Notes: generated by a model from the sequence alone, not told the origin. DNA of 48,774 nt from Candidatus Pacearchaeota archaeon (GCA_019662115.1 JAIFVW010000001.1:1-48774), one strand, 5' to 3'; shown: positions 27,577 to 36,872, counted from the stretch's first letter. Made by a program: numbers and translations.

Positions 27577-27947
27577 GCAAAACAAAAATCCAGGAAGATC
27601 TTGAATACCTTGCACATGAAGGAATAAAGATAGTTGGAAGCGAGTTTGTCCACCATATAGTTGCTGCAAGAATGGATGCAAAGGAAAAAATTGTCTTGAT
27701 AGCCCCTGCAACAAACGACTCACGACATTACATCCAATTTTCATTTCGACCTGGAAGAAATTCACATGAGCTTGAGGATATTGTAATAGAGCCGACAAGA
27801 ATAGGAGTAATCAATATAAGGCTTTCCGCTGGGAAGCACCATGAGAATTATAGGATATATAGAAATTATCATGATGTTGATCATGCAAATGTTGCTATAC
27901 TTAAGAGTGGCGAGAAGTACGAGATATCTAAGATTTTCAAGGATTGA
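27573..27947 (+). CDS. Hypothetical protein, tandem paralogue B
   Basis: ATGA overlap with paralogue A; shared pattern with VYIAPN/VLIAPA and similar C-terminus. Confidence 0.72.
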   Translation: MSKTKIQEDLEYLAHEGIKIVGSEFVHHIVAARMDAKEKIVLIAPATNDSRHYIQFSFRPGRNSHELEDIVIEPTRIGVINIRLSAGKHHENYRIYRNYHDVDHANVAILKSGEKYEISKIFKD

Positions 27948-28404
27948 TTCTTCTGTATTCGTGTAAAAGAAGAGAGATGAATATTACATCTAGTATCATT
28001 AGGACAATAAGCCATGCTGAATGGTTGAGCTCATAACGATAGAATTCGTATAATAAGAAAATGGTAAAGAAGGCAATTGAGATAGGATATGCTGATTGTC
28101 TTTTCTTGATGAGACCATACATAAGGTAGAGCTTGACTATTCCATGAGCAATGAGATAGAGGGCAATGAAGATCTTTATGCTAAGGGATAGATATGAAGC
28201 AGCCTGCAAAAGATGATTTGCAATGAAATCCCTGCTGTCTTCTGCAATTTCCTCCTGTGTTAGGGAGATTACTGCCCTAGTTATTGTGTTTTGGCTGATG
28301 AAAAGGAGAAGTGTTCCTGCAATAAGCTCTAGGACTGCAGTTATTCCCTTGTAGATGATTCCTATTTTAAATAGTGTTTGGAGTTTTCTTTCCTTAAGGA
28401 GCAT
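27937..28404 (-). CDS. DUF2127-like membrane protein
   Basis: FKIGIIYKGITAVLELIAGTLLLF, LYLIAHGIVKLYLMYGLIKKR. Confidence 0.78.
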   Translation of the reverse strand: MLLKERKLQTLFKIGIIYKGITAVLELIAGTLLLFISQNTITRAVISLTQEEIAEDSRDFIANHLLQAASYLSLSIKIFIALYLIAHGIVKLYLMYGLIKKRQSAYPISIAFFTIFLLYEFYRYELNHSAWLIVLMILDVIFISLLLHEYRRINP

Positions 28405-28434
28405 AGTTATAGAGAGGATAGAAAGTATAAAGAG

Positions 28435-29175
28435 TTAATCTTCCTGTTCGATTCGAGGCGCTAGAACGAAAGAGAGGATGACGTTTCCTGTTGGGAAATC
28501 AATCCTCATTGGATGATTATCTGAGAATGAGAGAGTGGCTTTTGATGAGATCTTCGCTCCTTTTACGAATTTGTTAAGATATTCAAGGGAGAATCTGGCA
28601 AGGGAGTTTCCTGAGTGGATTTCCAGTTCATCTGAGGAGAATTCTGCTCTTGCGGAGTTTAGCCCGTGAGCTTCTACGATAAACTTGTCAGGTTCTGCAA
28701 CGAAAGTGCAGGCATCCGAGACTATTGCGCAGTCTTCAACTACCTCTACAAATGACTCTGCGTTCATCTTGATTACAGAGTTGAATTCCCAGTGAGGCAT
28801 TTCTTTTTCCTCTGCCTCAATATCTAGAAGTGCAAGAGAGAAATCTCTTTTTATCCTGTCTGCTATTCCAAGCTTAAGCATGTTCTCATGTCTCTCAATC
28901 AGCAATGAGCTTCCTGGCTTTACTCTTCTTAATACTGCCTTAAGGCTTTCAAGGTTGACTCCTATAATCTCCTGTTTCTTTATATCAAATTGGGAAAATA
29001 GGTCTGCGGGGATCTTGAAATAAACCATTGCAACGTTTGCAGGGTCTACTGCTGTTAGAGACATCCCTTCAGAATTTATCTTTAGCTTTACCTCTGTTAC
29101 TAGTTCTGAGATTATAGATACTATATCGGCAAAAATCTTTGGATTTTCAAGCTTTAGCTGCATTTTAGTATTCAC
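28435..29175 (-). CDS. pcn: DNA polymerase sliding clamp (PCNA)
   Basis: GMSLTAVDPANVAMVYFKIPADLF, NLESLKAVLRRVKPG, PMRIDFPTGNVILSFVLAPRIEQED; first Met may be ATG at MQLKLENPK. Confidence 0.95.
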   Translation of the reverse strand: MNTKMQLKLENPKIFADIVSIISELVTEVKLKINSEGMSLTAVDPANVAMVYFKIPADLFSQFDIKKQEIIGVNLESLKAVLRRVKPGSSLLIERHENMLKLGIADRIKRDFSLALLDIEAEEKEMPHWEFNSVIKMNAESFVEVVEDCAIVSDACTFVAEPDKFIVEAHGLNSARAEFSSDELEIHSGNSLARFSLEYLNKFVKGAKISSKATLSFSDNHPMRIDFPTGNVILSFVLAPRIEQED

Positions 29176-29214
29176 CTGGCGGAGCTTTTAAGGATTATGG
29201 TGATGGAGAAAGAG

Positions 29215-29688
29215 TTATGCAGCAGGATGGAGAGAATATTTTTCACTCATCTTTTTCAAGCCATTTATTGCCCTTCGGCCTGTTAGAATTTCAGTTGGAA
29301 CATACACAATGTTGCTTGAATCATCTGTACTGTTGTAGGCCCTTCGAGGGTCGTGGGTGAGTTTTATCGTTCCTCCATATCCAAACAAGGGAGTCGGGAT
29401 GTGCGACATGTTTAGCATCTCACTTAGCCTGAACTTGCTTCCTACATATCTGAACTCTAATTTTCCAGATAGTGGAAGCTCATGTATCCATGCCGCTGTG
29501 TCCACATCCAAATGGAGATAGTCTGAGTAATTCATCTTATAGTCTCGAGGAAGAAGGAGAAGAGGATTGTCAGATTGTTCTGAATCATTGTTGAATGCAA
29601 GAATAGGGGTCCTAGGATTTATATCAAGGGCAGTTTTACAGAGAGGACCTCTAAAGTGCACCTTAAAATACTCTTCTGGATGATACAT
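29215..29688 (-). CDS. Hypothetical protein
   Basis: 158 aa from ATG 29688 (MYHPEEYFKVHF). Confidence 0.65.
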   Translation of the reverse strand: MYHPEEYFKVHFRGPLCKTALDINPRTPILAFNNDSEQSDNPLLLLPRDYKMNYSDYLHLDVDTAAWIHELPLSGKLEFRYVGSKFRLSEMLNMSHIPTPLFGYGGTIKLTHDPRRAYNSTDDSSNIVYVPTEILTGRRAINGLKKMSEKYSLHPAA

Positions 29689-29767
29689 GAATAAATAACT
29701 TTTGAACCGCTTATAAATATTATTACAGTACAATAAACTCTATAAGGACGGGCAGAATGGAAATAAT

Positions 29768-31315
29768 ATGAGTGAAAAAGAAGAGAGAATAAGGTCGATA
29801 ACAAAAATGTATTATTCGAACCCTAAAGTTCAGGAAGTGTTGCTTAAATTTTCCAAGGATAGGGAGGTTGTCCCAAGATATTTTGAGGGATTTGGGAAGA
29901 GACCGGATACATTACAGTATCCTTCCGACATTATGGGACTAGTGAATAAGGGCGCAACTTCATTCCACGGATCTGAAGAATTATGGCATGACCCTCTGGC
30001 AATAAATTCCGAGATGAATCAGAATGAGATGAGCCATGCAAGGAAAAGCTGGGACTTGCTGATTGATATTGATTCTCCTTTCCTTGACTGCTCAAGGATT
30101 GCGGCTAAACTAATAATTGCAGCATTGGAGCATCATGGGATAAAGAATTATGGGATTAAGTTCTCGGGAAGCAAGGGATTCCATTTGATAATTGCAGGGA
30201 ATGCATTTCCAAGAGTCCATGAGGAGAAAGAGACAAAGGATATGTTTCCGGAATGGCCGAGGGCAATTTCACAATACCTTATGGACTACATAAGGAAGGA
30301 TTACAATAAGCAGGCTGGGGAAATACTTACTGATTTTGATGCGATTGAAAGAAGGACAAATGTATCAAAGGATGAATTGCTTGAGATCATATGCACGAAA
30401 TCAAGCAAGCCTGCAAAAAAAGGATTCATCATGAAGTTCACATGCAACACATGCGGACTCAATATCACAAGAAGAGATGCAAAAATAACAAAAAGGAAGC
30501 TGAGATGCCTGAACAATAGCTGTGCGGGGGAGCTAGAGTTGCAGGATACAAAGGAATATTATTATGATGAATATGAAAAAGATCCTGATAATGATAAACT
30601 GCCTTTAAGTTCGGATAAGTATCCTGAATATTTTGAGGCTGTAAAGGGAGTGCATGCAGAGAAAGTTGCTGCACTGGATTTAGTTCTAGTTGCTCCAAGG
30701 CATTTATTTAGGACTCCATATTCTCTGCATGAGAAGACCTCACTTGCAAGCGTTGTGCTCACAAAGGAGGAGCTTGAATCCTTTTCCCCAAAAGATGCGA
30801 ATCCAATGCAAATAAAGATAAGGGAATTTGTCCCGGAGCAGGAAGAGGGAGAGGCAAAAAAGCTTTTGCAGGAAGCATTAAAATGGAAACAGTCAAGAGT
30901 TTCACAGGATGAAAAGTATGACAGGAAGAGAGATTATGCAGTACAGAAGTATGACAAGATAGATGTGAAAAATGTAAGCGATGATATGTTCCCAGAGCCG
31001 ATACAGAAACTGCTTAGGGGACTGAAGGATGGGAAAAAAAGAGGGTTGTTCATTCTTATAACCTTCTTGAAGTCATTGAATTTCTCACCTGAAGTCATAC
31101 AGGAAAAAATAAAGACATGGAATGCATTAAATGATCCTCCATTGAAAGAGGGATATGTAAGGAGCCAGATAGACTGGCACATGAAGCAGAAAAAACAGAT
31201 ACTTCCTCCAAACTATGATAACCAGAGCTTCTACAAGGATATAGGCCTGATAGACAAAAGGCCTGATGCAAAGAACCCAATTGTTGAGGTACTTAGAAAG
31301 GCAAGAAGAAGATAG
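29768..31315 (+). CDS. priS: DNA primase: PriS-type catalytic domain with zinc finger plus C-terminal PriL-CTD-like domain
   Basis: SWDLLIDIDSP, KFSGSKGFHLII, CNTCGLNITRRDAKITKRKLRCLNNSC; C-term GLKDGKKRGLFILITFL…LKEGYVRSQIDWHMKQKKQILPPNYDNQSFYKDIGLI. Confidence 0.92.
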   Translation: MSEKEERIRSITKMYYSNPKVQEVLLKFSKDREVVPRYFEGFGKRPDTLQYPSDIMGLVNKGATSFHGSEELWHDPLAINSEMNQNEMSHARKSWDLLIDIDSPFLDCSRIAAKLIIAALEHHGIKNYGIKFSGSKGFHLIIAGNAFPRVHEEKETKDMFPEWPRAISQYLMDYIRKDYNKQAGEILTDFDAIERRTNVSKDELLEIICTKSSKPAKKGFIMKFTCNTCGLNITRRDAKITKRKLRCLNNSCAGELELQDTKEYYYDEYEKDPDNDKLPLSSDKYPEYFEAVKGVHAEKVAALDLVLVAPRHLFRTPYSLHEKTSLASVVLTKEELESFSPKDANPMQIKIREFVPEQEEGEAKKLLQEALKWKQSRVSQDEKYDRKRDYAVQKYDKIDVKNVSDDMFPEPIQKLLRGLKDGKKRGLFILITFLKSLNFSPEVIQEKIKTWNALNDPPLKEGYVRSQIDWHMKQKKQILPPNYDNQSFYKDIGLIDKRPDAKNPIVEVLRKARRR

Positions 31316-31354
31316 ATTAAGAACATTTTTAAACAAAATATACCTGGAAGTGAG

Positions 31355-33190
31355 ATGAAAAAAGGAATGTTGTTCGCGTGCATCTTTTTATTGCTCGCCT
31401 TGGTGGGTGCGGCTAATAATTCCATAAATGATTCTGGAGTCAACAGGACAATTTCCACTACAACTACGGTAATAGGAACAACTGCCGGAGTTGACAAAGC
31501 ATACCAATGCCTGGAGAACCAGATAAAAAATAAGACAAGCTTTTCGTTGCAGGAGGCAGTGTTTGGAACTCTTGCATTAGGAGCAAGAAGCTCTCTTACA
31601 AGCACAATAGACAATGCCGCTGGGAGCTCATGCTGGCCAAAGGGAGCATGCACGCTAAAAGATACAGCGCAGGTTGCCCTTGCATATGCTAGGATTGGAA
31701 AAAATACCCAAGGAATTGAAGACTGGATACTTTCAAAGAATGGGACTCCAAATGATTTGATATGGTATGTTGAAATCGACAGCGCAAATCATGAGCCTTC
31801 ATCATGCACGATAGGTTATAGGGGAAGCAGCTCGACAATAAACATAGGAAATGACATGAAGCTCTCAGGAAATGCTGGAAGCTGCCTTTCTATTTCACCT
31901 TCTGGATACTGGCTAAAGGTACAGCAAAGCTGTCAAAATGTGCAGTTTGATATTTCTTGCGACAAGGAATTCGTAAGCACATTATTATACCAAAAATCAA
32001 ATGGAGGAACTGTTTATGTCGCTCCCGTGACTCATTCCGGAGCTAGCTTGGGTACAACATCTGAGAAAGTGGATGCCCAATGCCTTAAGACTGGAAGCAA
32101 TTGCGATTATGAGGGAACATTGTGGGCTGCAATAGCTTTGCAGAGGACTGGAAATGACCCTTCTGCATATGTGCCTTATCTTGTTGCACTTGCTCCTGAT
32201 AACACAAGATATTTCCCAAGCGCATTCATCTACATGATTACTGGAGGGAATGATTATTATTCTGATATAACTCAGAGTGAGAAGCAAGGAAAATATTGGG
32301 AGATGACTGCAACTCCTTACAACAGATTTTATGATACAAGCCTAGGCTTGCTTGCACTGCAGGGAACATCTGCAGGAGAGGCAGAGAGCGCCAAGAATTA
32401 TCTTCTAAGCATACAGACTCCTCAGGGATGCTGGAACAATAATAACGTAAGGGACACTGCATTCATATTATATTCTGGATGGGGAAAAGCAGTAAGCAGC
32501 ACTGGAGGAACTGGAACAACCCCATTATGCCAGTCAGCAGGATATTCATGTGAGGGAAGATTTGAATGCCTTGATGGAGGAGGAACAGTTCTGGAGTCAT
32601 ATCAATGCCTTGATTCTAGAGTATGCTGTTCTGTCGCAGTAAGACAGCAGACTTGCTCTGCCAAGCAGGGAATAATTTGTAGCAATTCACAAAGATGCGT
32701 CGGAAGCTCGCAGGAGGCATCTGATGGAAGCTGCTGCCTTGGATCATGCGTTGAAACACAACAGCAGGAGGACCAATGCACAACTTCTGGAGGATCATGC
32801 AGTCTATCTTGCGGAACAAATGAGGAAGAGTCAGGAGTGTCTTGTTCTGACTCAAGCAAAGTATGCTGTGTTGCAAAAACAACTACCGCAAGCAGTGGAT
32901 CTAGCTTGTGGATATACATACTAGTAATATTGATAATAGTTGTCGCTCTTGGAATAATATTCAGGAATAAGATAAGGATTGCATTATTCAAGGCAAGAGG
33001 AAGAGGAGGCAGTTCTGCATACACAAGGCCAACACCTCCTTCAGCTCCGGGGACAATCGGAGGATTCAGGCCAATGAGACCAGCAGGGTTTGCCCCAATA
33101 AGACAGCCCTCTCCTGTAAGAAGAGCACCACCTCAAAGAGACAGGGAAATGGATGAGACTCTTAAGAAATTAAAAGAAATGAGCGAATGA
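31355..33190 (+). CDS. Secreted, C-terminally anchored protein with alpha/alpha-toroid-like region and Cys-rich modules
   Basis: Signal peptide; YDTSLGLLALQGTSAGEAESAKNYLLSIQTPQGCW resembles terpene-cyclase/prenyltransferase-like repeats; C-terminal TM and basic tail. Confidence 0.8.
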   Translation: MKKGMLFACIFLLLALVGAANNSINDSGVNRTISTTTTVIGTTAGVDKAYQCLENQIKNKTSFSLQEAVFGTLALGARSSLTSTIDNAAGSSCWPKGACTLKDTAQVALAYARIGKNTQGIEDWILSKNGTPNDLIWYVEIDSANHEPSSCTIGYRGSSSTINIGNDMKLSGNAGSCLSISPSGYWLKVQQSCQNVQFDISCDKEFVSTLLYQKSNGGTVYVAPVTHSGASLGTTSEKVDAQCLKTGSNCDYEGTLWAAIALQRTGNDPSAYVPYLVALAPDNTRYFPSAFIYMITGGNDYYSDITQSEKQGKYWEMTATPYNRFYDTSLGLLALQGTSAGEAESAKNYLLSIQTPQGCWNNNNVRDTAFILYSGWGKAVSSTGGTGTTPLCQSAGYSCEGRFECLDGGGTVLESYQCLDSRVCCSVAVRQQTCSAKQGIICSNSQRCVGSSQEASDGSCCLGSCVETQQQEDQCTTSGGSCSLSCGTNEEESGVSCSDSSKVCCVAKTTTASSGSSLWIYILVILIIVVALGIIFRNKIRIALFKARGRGGSSAYTRPTPPSAPGTIGGFRPMRPAGFAPIRQPSPVRRAPPQRDREMDETLKKLKEMSE

Positions 33191-33489
33191 AGTATCAATT
33201 TGATCTAGACATACAGCAGGGATTTCATAAGGGAGAAAAAATACAGGTCTTTGCAAACGGAAAGAAAATATTTGATGATAAGCTTGGGAATCCATCAAAG
33301 GACTTTACAAAGCATATAGGGAAAATAGAGGTAGAAAAAAACTATGTTAAAATTGAAGTTAATGCTGTAGACAGGAAAATGAAGAGATTGTTTGAGGTCA
33401 ATGTTGCTGAATTTCCTTACATAGGCATTGGCTTTGATGCAGACATGATTTACCTAAGGCAGCAGAAAAAGACATTCATATACGAATGA
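33187..33489 (+). CDS. Hypothetical protein
   Basis: ATGA-type overlap with the upstream surface protein; beta-rich 100 aa. Confidence 0.7.
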   Translation: MKYQFDLDIQQGFHKGEKIQVFANGKKIFDDKLGNPSKDFTKHIGKIEVEKNYVKIEVNAVDRKMKRLFEVNVAEFPYIGIGFDADMIYLRQQKKTFIYE

Positions 33490-33765
33490 TTATTTTTTCT
33501 TTTTCCTGTCAAGAGCCGAAAGTTTTTCATTTATTTGCTCCACATTCTTCTCTATGAGAGAAAGATTCCTTGAATCTCTGAGCCTCATAATTTTTGTGAT
33601 TATCAGGATTATAAAATAGACTGCAACTATCAGCAGAAGTATCTTGGCAACTCCAAAAAGAGAATATAGCTTGTTCATTGCCTCAGAGGGTATTGACTGC
33701 CAGAATCCTGCTGCAAGCTGAGAGCCATTCACTAGAGTCCCTATATCAGGTATTGTTTCTGCCAT
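33490..33765 (-). CDS. Single-TM hypothetical protein with C-terminal coiled coil
   Basis: TM ILLLIVAVYFIILIITKIM and NLSLIEKNVEQINEKLSALDRKKKK. Confidence 0.7.
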   Translation of the reverse strand: MAETIPDIGTLVNGSQLAAGFWQSIPSEAMNKLYSLFGVAKILLLIVAVYFIILIITKIMRLRDSRNLSLIEKNVEQINEKLSALDRKKKK

Positions 33766-33836
33766 TCCTTTGATAACAAATTGGGCTTTTTATTCTTTTA
33801 CACTATATTTATATAATTGCAGAAATACATGAAACA

Positions 33837-35045
33837 ATGAAAAAGATACTTTTTGTATTGCTTATTCTTCTTATTCCTGGATGTTTTGCGCTGACTTTCG
33901 ACATGAAGGAAAACTATGCCCCTGCAGAGACTCTTGTTGTAAAGATTTCAGGAAATATTGTAGAGCCAATAAATAAGGATCAGGTAATATTCAGGAGAGG
34001 CCATGTTGCAATAGCACCTGAATATGACATTGCAAGGATAGGAGAGGATTATTTTGTATGGGCGGTCGCACCCTCAAATGCAGGAAATTATACACTTGTT
34101 CTTAAAGATGTGATAGCTACAGAGGCAGGAAATGCAATAAAGAAGGATTGGGAGAGCAATTTCTCTGTTTCGGGAAACATAATTGATTATTCGGTTAACC
34201 CTGGATTCATAAATACCAAAACGGACTTCAGCATAAGAGTCGTTCTTAATGAGGACAGGGATAAGGAGGTTCCAATCAATTTCCCTGGAGATGGAACTGT
34301 AATATTGCATCCTGGAGAGAATATATTAAAATTCTCTATAAGCGATGTAAAGGGAGAGATTTATACAAACCTTAAGATTGGGAATTATGATCTTCCGGCA
34401 CATATAATAGGAAAACCTACCAGGCCATTGTCTCCTCCTCTTCTAGATGTAAGGCCTGCTTTCATAGAGAGTGTAATCTATGTATCAAAACTTCCAGTCT
34501 ATCCTGTTGAAATAATAAACCTTGGAGAGTCTGAAACCCCATTCTCAGTCTCATACGATACCGACTTATTTTTAGTGTCTCCGGTGCAAGTTGAAAGCCT
34601 TAAGGGCGGAGAGAGACTTGTCATGAATGTGACACTTAAGAAGACAGGCTCTGAGGCATTACAGAGGAATATAACTGTAAACTATGGAAACTATTCTGTT
34701 GTCCTTCCATTCAACTTAAGATTCACGTCAAATGCAAGCGAGGCAAGCACTATCTCCTACAATACGACAAGAAACTATTCTCTTTTAAGATGCTCGGAGA
34801 TCCCTGGGGGAAGGATTTGCACTAATGTGCAGACATGCTCTGGAACCTCTCAAAACAGCATTGATGGAAGCTGCTGCCTATCTCAATGCATAGAAGAGAC
34901 GACAAGCAGGGCTTGGATAGGATATAGCATTGGGGGAATCCTTATCTTAGTTCTTATATTCATATTCTTAAAATACAGGAAAGTTAAGGCTCCAAATACT
35001 TTCCGTGATAGAGTTTTAGCTGCAGACAGAAAGTTCTCGAGTTAA
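33837..35045 (+). CDS. Secreted, C-terminally anchored surface protein with Cys module
   Basis: Signal peptide MKKILFVLLILLIPGCFA; beta-rich ectodomain; CTNVQTCSGTSQNSIDGSCCLSQC; C-terminal TM. Confidence 0.8.
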   Translation: MKKILFVLLILLIPGCFALTFDMKENYAPAETLVVKISGNIVEPINKDQVIFRRGHVAIAPEYDIARIGEDYFVWAVAPSNAGNYTLVLKDVIATEAGNAIKKDWESNFSVSGNIIDYSVNPGFINTKTDFSIRVVLNEDRDKEVPINFPGDGTVILHPGENILKFSISDVKGEIYTNLKIGNYDLPAHIIGKPTRPLSPPLLDVRPAFIESVIYVSKLPVYPVEIINLGESETPFSVSYDTDLFLVSPVQVESLKGGERLVMNVTLKKTGSEALQRNITVNYGNYSVVLPFNLRFTSNASEASTISYNTTRNYSLLRCSEIPGGRICTNVQTCSGTSQNSIDGSCCLSQCIEETTSRAWIGYSIGGILILVLIFIFLKYRKVKAPNTFRDRVLAADRKFSS

Positions 35046-35524
35046 CTCTTCTTCTTGGCTTTCTTTTTAGGCTTCTTAGTCGGCGGGAGGGAAATTAGTT
35101 TATTTAGAAGATCAGGAGCTAGTTCCTGCAATTTTTGCGAGAAGAATTCCTTTTCCATCACCGCGTTCTTAGTTATTGCATCATAGTCATGCAGCCTTTG
35201 GACAAGCCTGTGCCCAAGCTCATTAAGTTCGCTGTTCTTGAGGACAAGATTTTCTGGGGAGATGACTTCTATATGAGATGGAAGGTATGCAAATATAATT
35301 CCGAAGTAATTCATTAAAGATTCAAGCTCAAGAGTCACCTCTGCAAAGGCCGTGAAAAGATCCTTGGAATCTTTTACCGGAATAGGATTGTGATAGATTT
35401 TTTCGATAAGCTTTATGCCTTTTTCAGCAGCCATTTTCATCACAAGAGTGTTCAGGGTTTCCTTGACGTGGTCGGCTGGCCTTCCCATGATTTCAATGAT
35501 GAGTCTTACATTAAGCTTTTCCAT
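35042..35524 (-). CDS. Hypothetical protein with Lys-rich tail
   Basis: 160-aa ORF ending KKPKKKAKKKS. Confidence 0.7.
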   Translation of the reverse strand: MEKLNVRLIIEIMGRPADHVKETLNTLVMKMAAEKGIKLIEKIYHNPIPVKDSKDLFTAFAEVTLELESLMNYFGIIFAYLPSHIEVISPENLVLKNSELNELGHRLVQRLHDYDAITKNAVMEKEFFSQKLQELAPDLLNKLISLPPTKKPKKKAKKKS

Positions 35525-35557
35525 ATTCCAGCATGGAATGGGTGTTTTTAAATTTCA

Positions 35558-36154
35558 CTAGAGCTTCTTGAGAGCAAGAAATACTATAAGTGCGATAGCT
35601 ATAGACGCGAAGCCCACAATAATTATCTTTTCCTTTTGGCCTTCTTTTGTAACTATATCTGATGGCTTGTTAAGAGTGATTTTTTCATTAGTGTAGTTTT
35701 CCCGGATTTCCTGTGTGTCTAGAGAGGAGTTTCCAGGCTGAAAGACAGTTGCATTTTTAATTGGATCTTCATCATTTATTTTTATCGAAGGCCTTGAGAT
35801 AGCGATGATGATAGGATAGCAGACTTCCGAATATGAGGTCTTTCCTGATCTCCTTAGCCTTGCACATAGGTTTGCGCTTCCGGAATAGTTTGTCCTTATT
35901 GTGAATTCCTTCGTTTCTGGATAGGCTCCTATGATATAATGGAATGGGGCCTGCCATTTTTCATCATATATCTCGGAAACAGTAACTCCGCCGTCCTCGA
36001 TAAAGATCTTAACATCATGAGTATCAAGATCGTCGGACTCTATCTTTATCTTGGAATCATCATGCTGGTAGATAGTGCTGTAGTTGAGAGTGTAATTGAT
36101 TGCTGAAGCTATTGGGATCAATAAAATAAGCAGACTAATAGCCATATATTTCAT
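35558..36154 (-). CDS. Membrane-anchored secreted hypothetical protein
   Basis: Signal peptide, beta-rich ectodomain and C-terminal TM IIIVGFASIAIALIVFLALKKL. Confidence 0.72.
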   Translation of the reverse strand: MKYMAISLLILLIPIASAINYTLNYSTIYQHDDSKIKIESDDLDTHDVKIFIEDGGVTVSEIYDEKWQAPFHYIIGAYPETKEFTIRTNYSGSANLCARLRRSGKTSYSEVCYPIIIAISRPSIKINDEDPIKNATVFQPGNSSLDTQEIRENYTNEKITLNKPSDIVTKEGQKEKIIIVGFASIAIALIVFLALKKL

Positions 36155-36872
36155 GGTGCACTAGATTCCCCTCACTATCGAAGAGGTAAAGACTGTCTCT
36201 ATCATTGTTCCATATGGGAGTTGGACTCTTGATAAAGATATCGGTAGCGTTGTTTCTTCCATATCCTGAATGGATTTTTAGAGTGGTTAGGTTTATGCCT
36301 GGGAATTTATAATATTTCCTGCTTTCATCCTTTATTCTCCAGGATTCTATATTAAGAGAGGGACATGAATTTGAAAGTGTGACTATCTCTGACTTTTCAT
36401 CTATATTAGTTATTATGCATTCTGCGTATTGAGATTTCTTCCACATTCCTCTTGATTCTTTTATTGCAATCTCCTCGGCTGTAGAAAATAAATTCAGCTC
36501 AGAGTCATCAACTAGAAATTTATTTGCAAATCCATCCCTTACTATTTCAAGATTTATATAATCAGGAGAGTATACTCTCGCAAGATTTCTCCGGTATTTA
36601 TCGTTGCCAGTTATCTCTATCTCAAGAGTTTGATTTACAAATTGCTGCATAAAATCCTTTGAGAGCGATGAATAAAGCTCATTTTTCTCTGGAGTGTTTA
36701 TGTTAAGAAGACGGATGATCCTTCCATCTTCGAGCTCTAATGTATCACCATCAATAATCCTTTCTATTTTTACAGATTCACGCTTTTGAGGTCTTGAGGA
36801 AAGAAAATAAGAATTCATTGCAATGAGAATAGTAATCAATATGGCAATTACTATTGCATAATCTTTTTTCAT
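36135..36872 (-). CDS. Staphylococcal-nuclease-like nuclease with N-terminal TM and C-terminal lamin-tail-like domain
   Basis: RIIDGDTLELEDGRIIRLLNINTPEKNE…DKYRRNLARVY; C-term ITNIDEKSEIVTLSNSCPSLNIESWRIKDES…DSLYLFDSEGNLVH. Confidence 0.87.
   Translation of the reverse strand: MKKDYAIVIAILITILIAMNSYFLSSRPQKRESVKIERIIDGDTLELEDGRIIRLLNINTPEKNELYSSLSKDFMQQFVNQTLEIEITGNDKYRRNLARVYSPDYINLEIVRDGFANKFLVDDSELNLFSTAEEIAIKESRGMWKKSQYAECIITNIDEKSEIVTLSNSCPSLNIESWRIKDESRKYYKFPGINLTTLKIHSGYGRNNATDIFIKSPTPIWNNDRDSLYLFDSEGNLVHHEIYGY

Noticed and set aside
31231-31653. 140-aa minus-strand ORF spanning the primase/surface protein junction
   Set aside because: Overlaps two supported plus-strand genes and has no recognisable domain.
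32602-33024. 140-aa minus-strand ORF over the Cys-rich surface protein
   Set aside because: Antisense shadow of a well-supported CDS.
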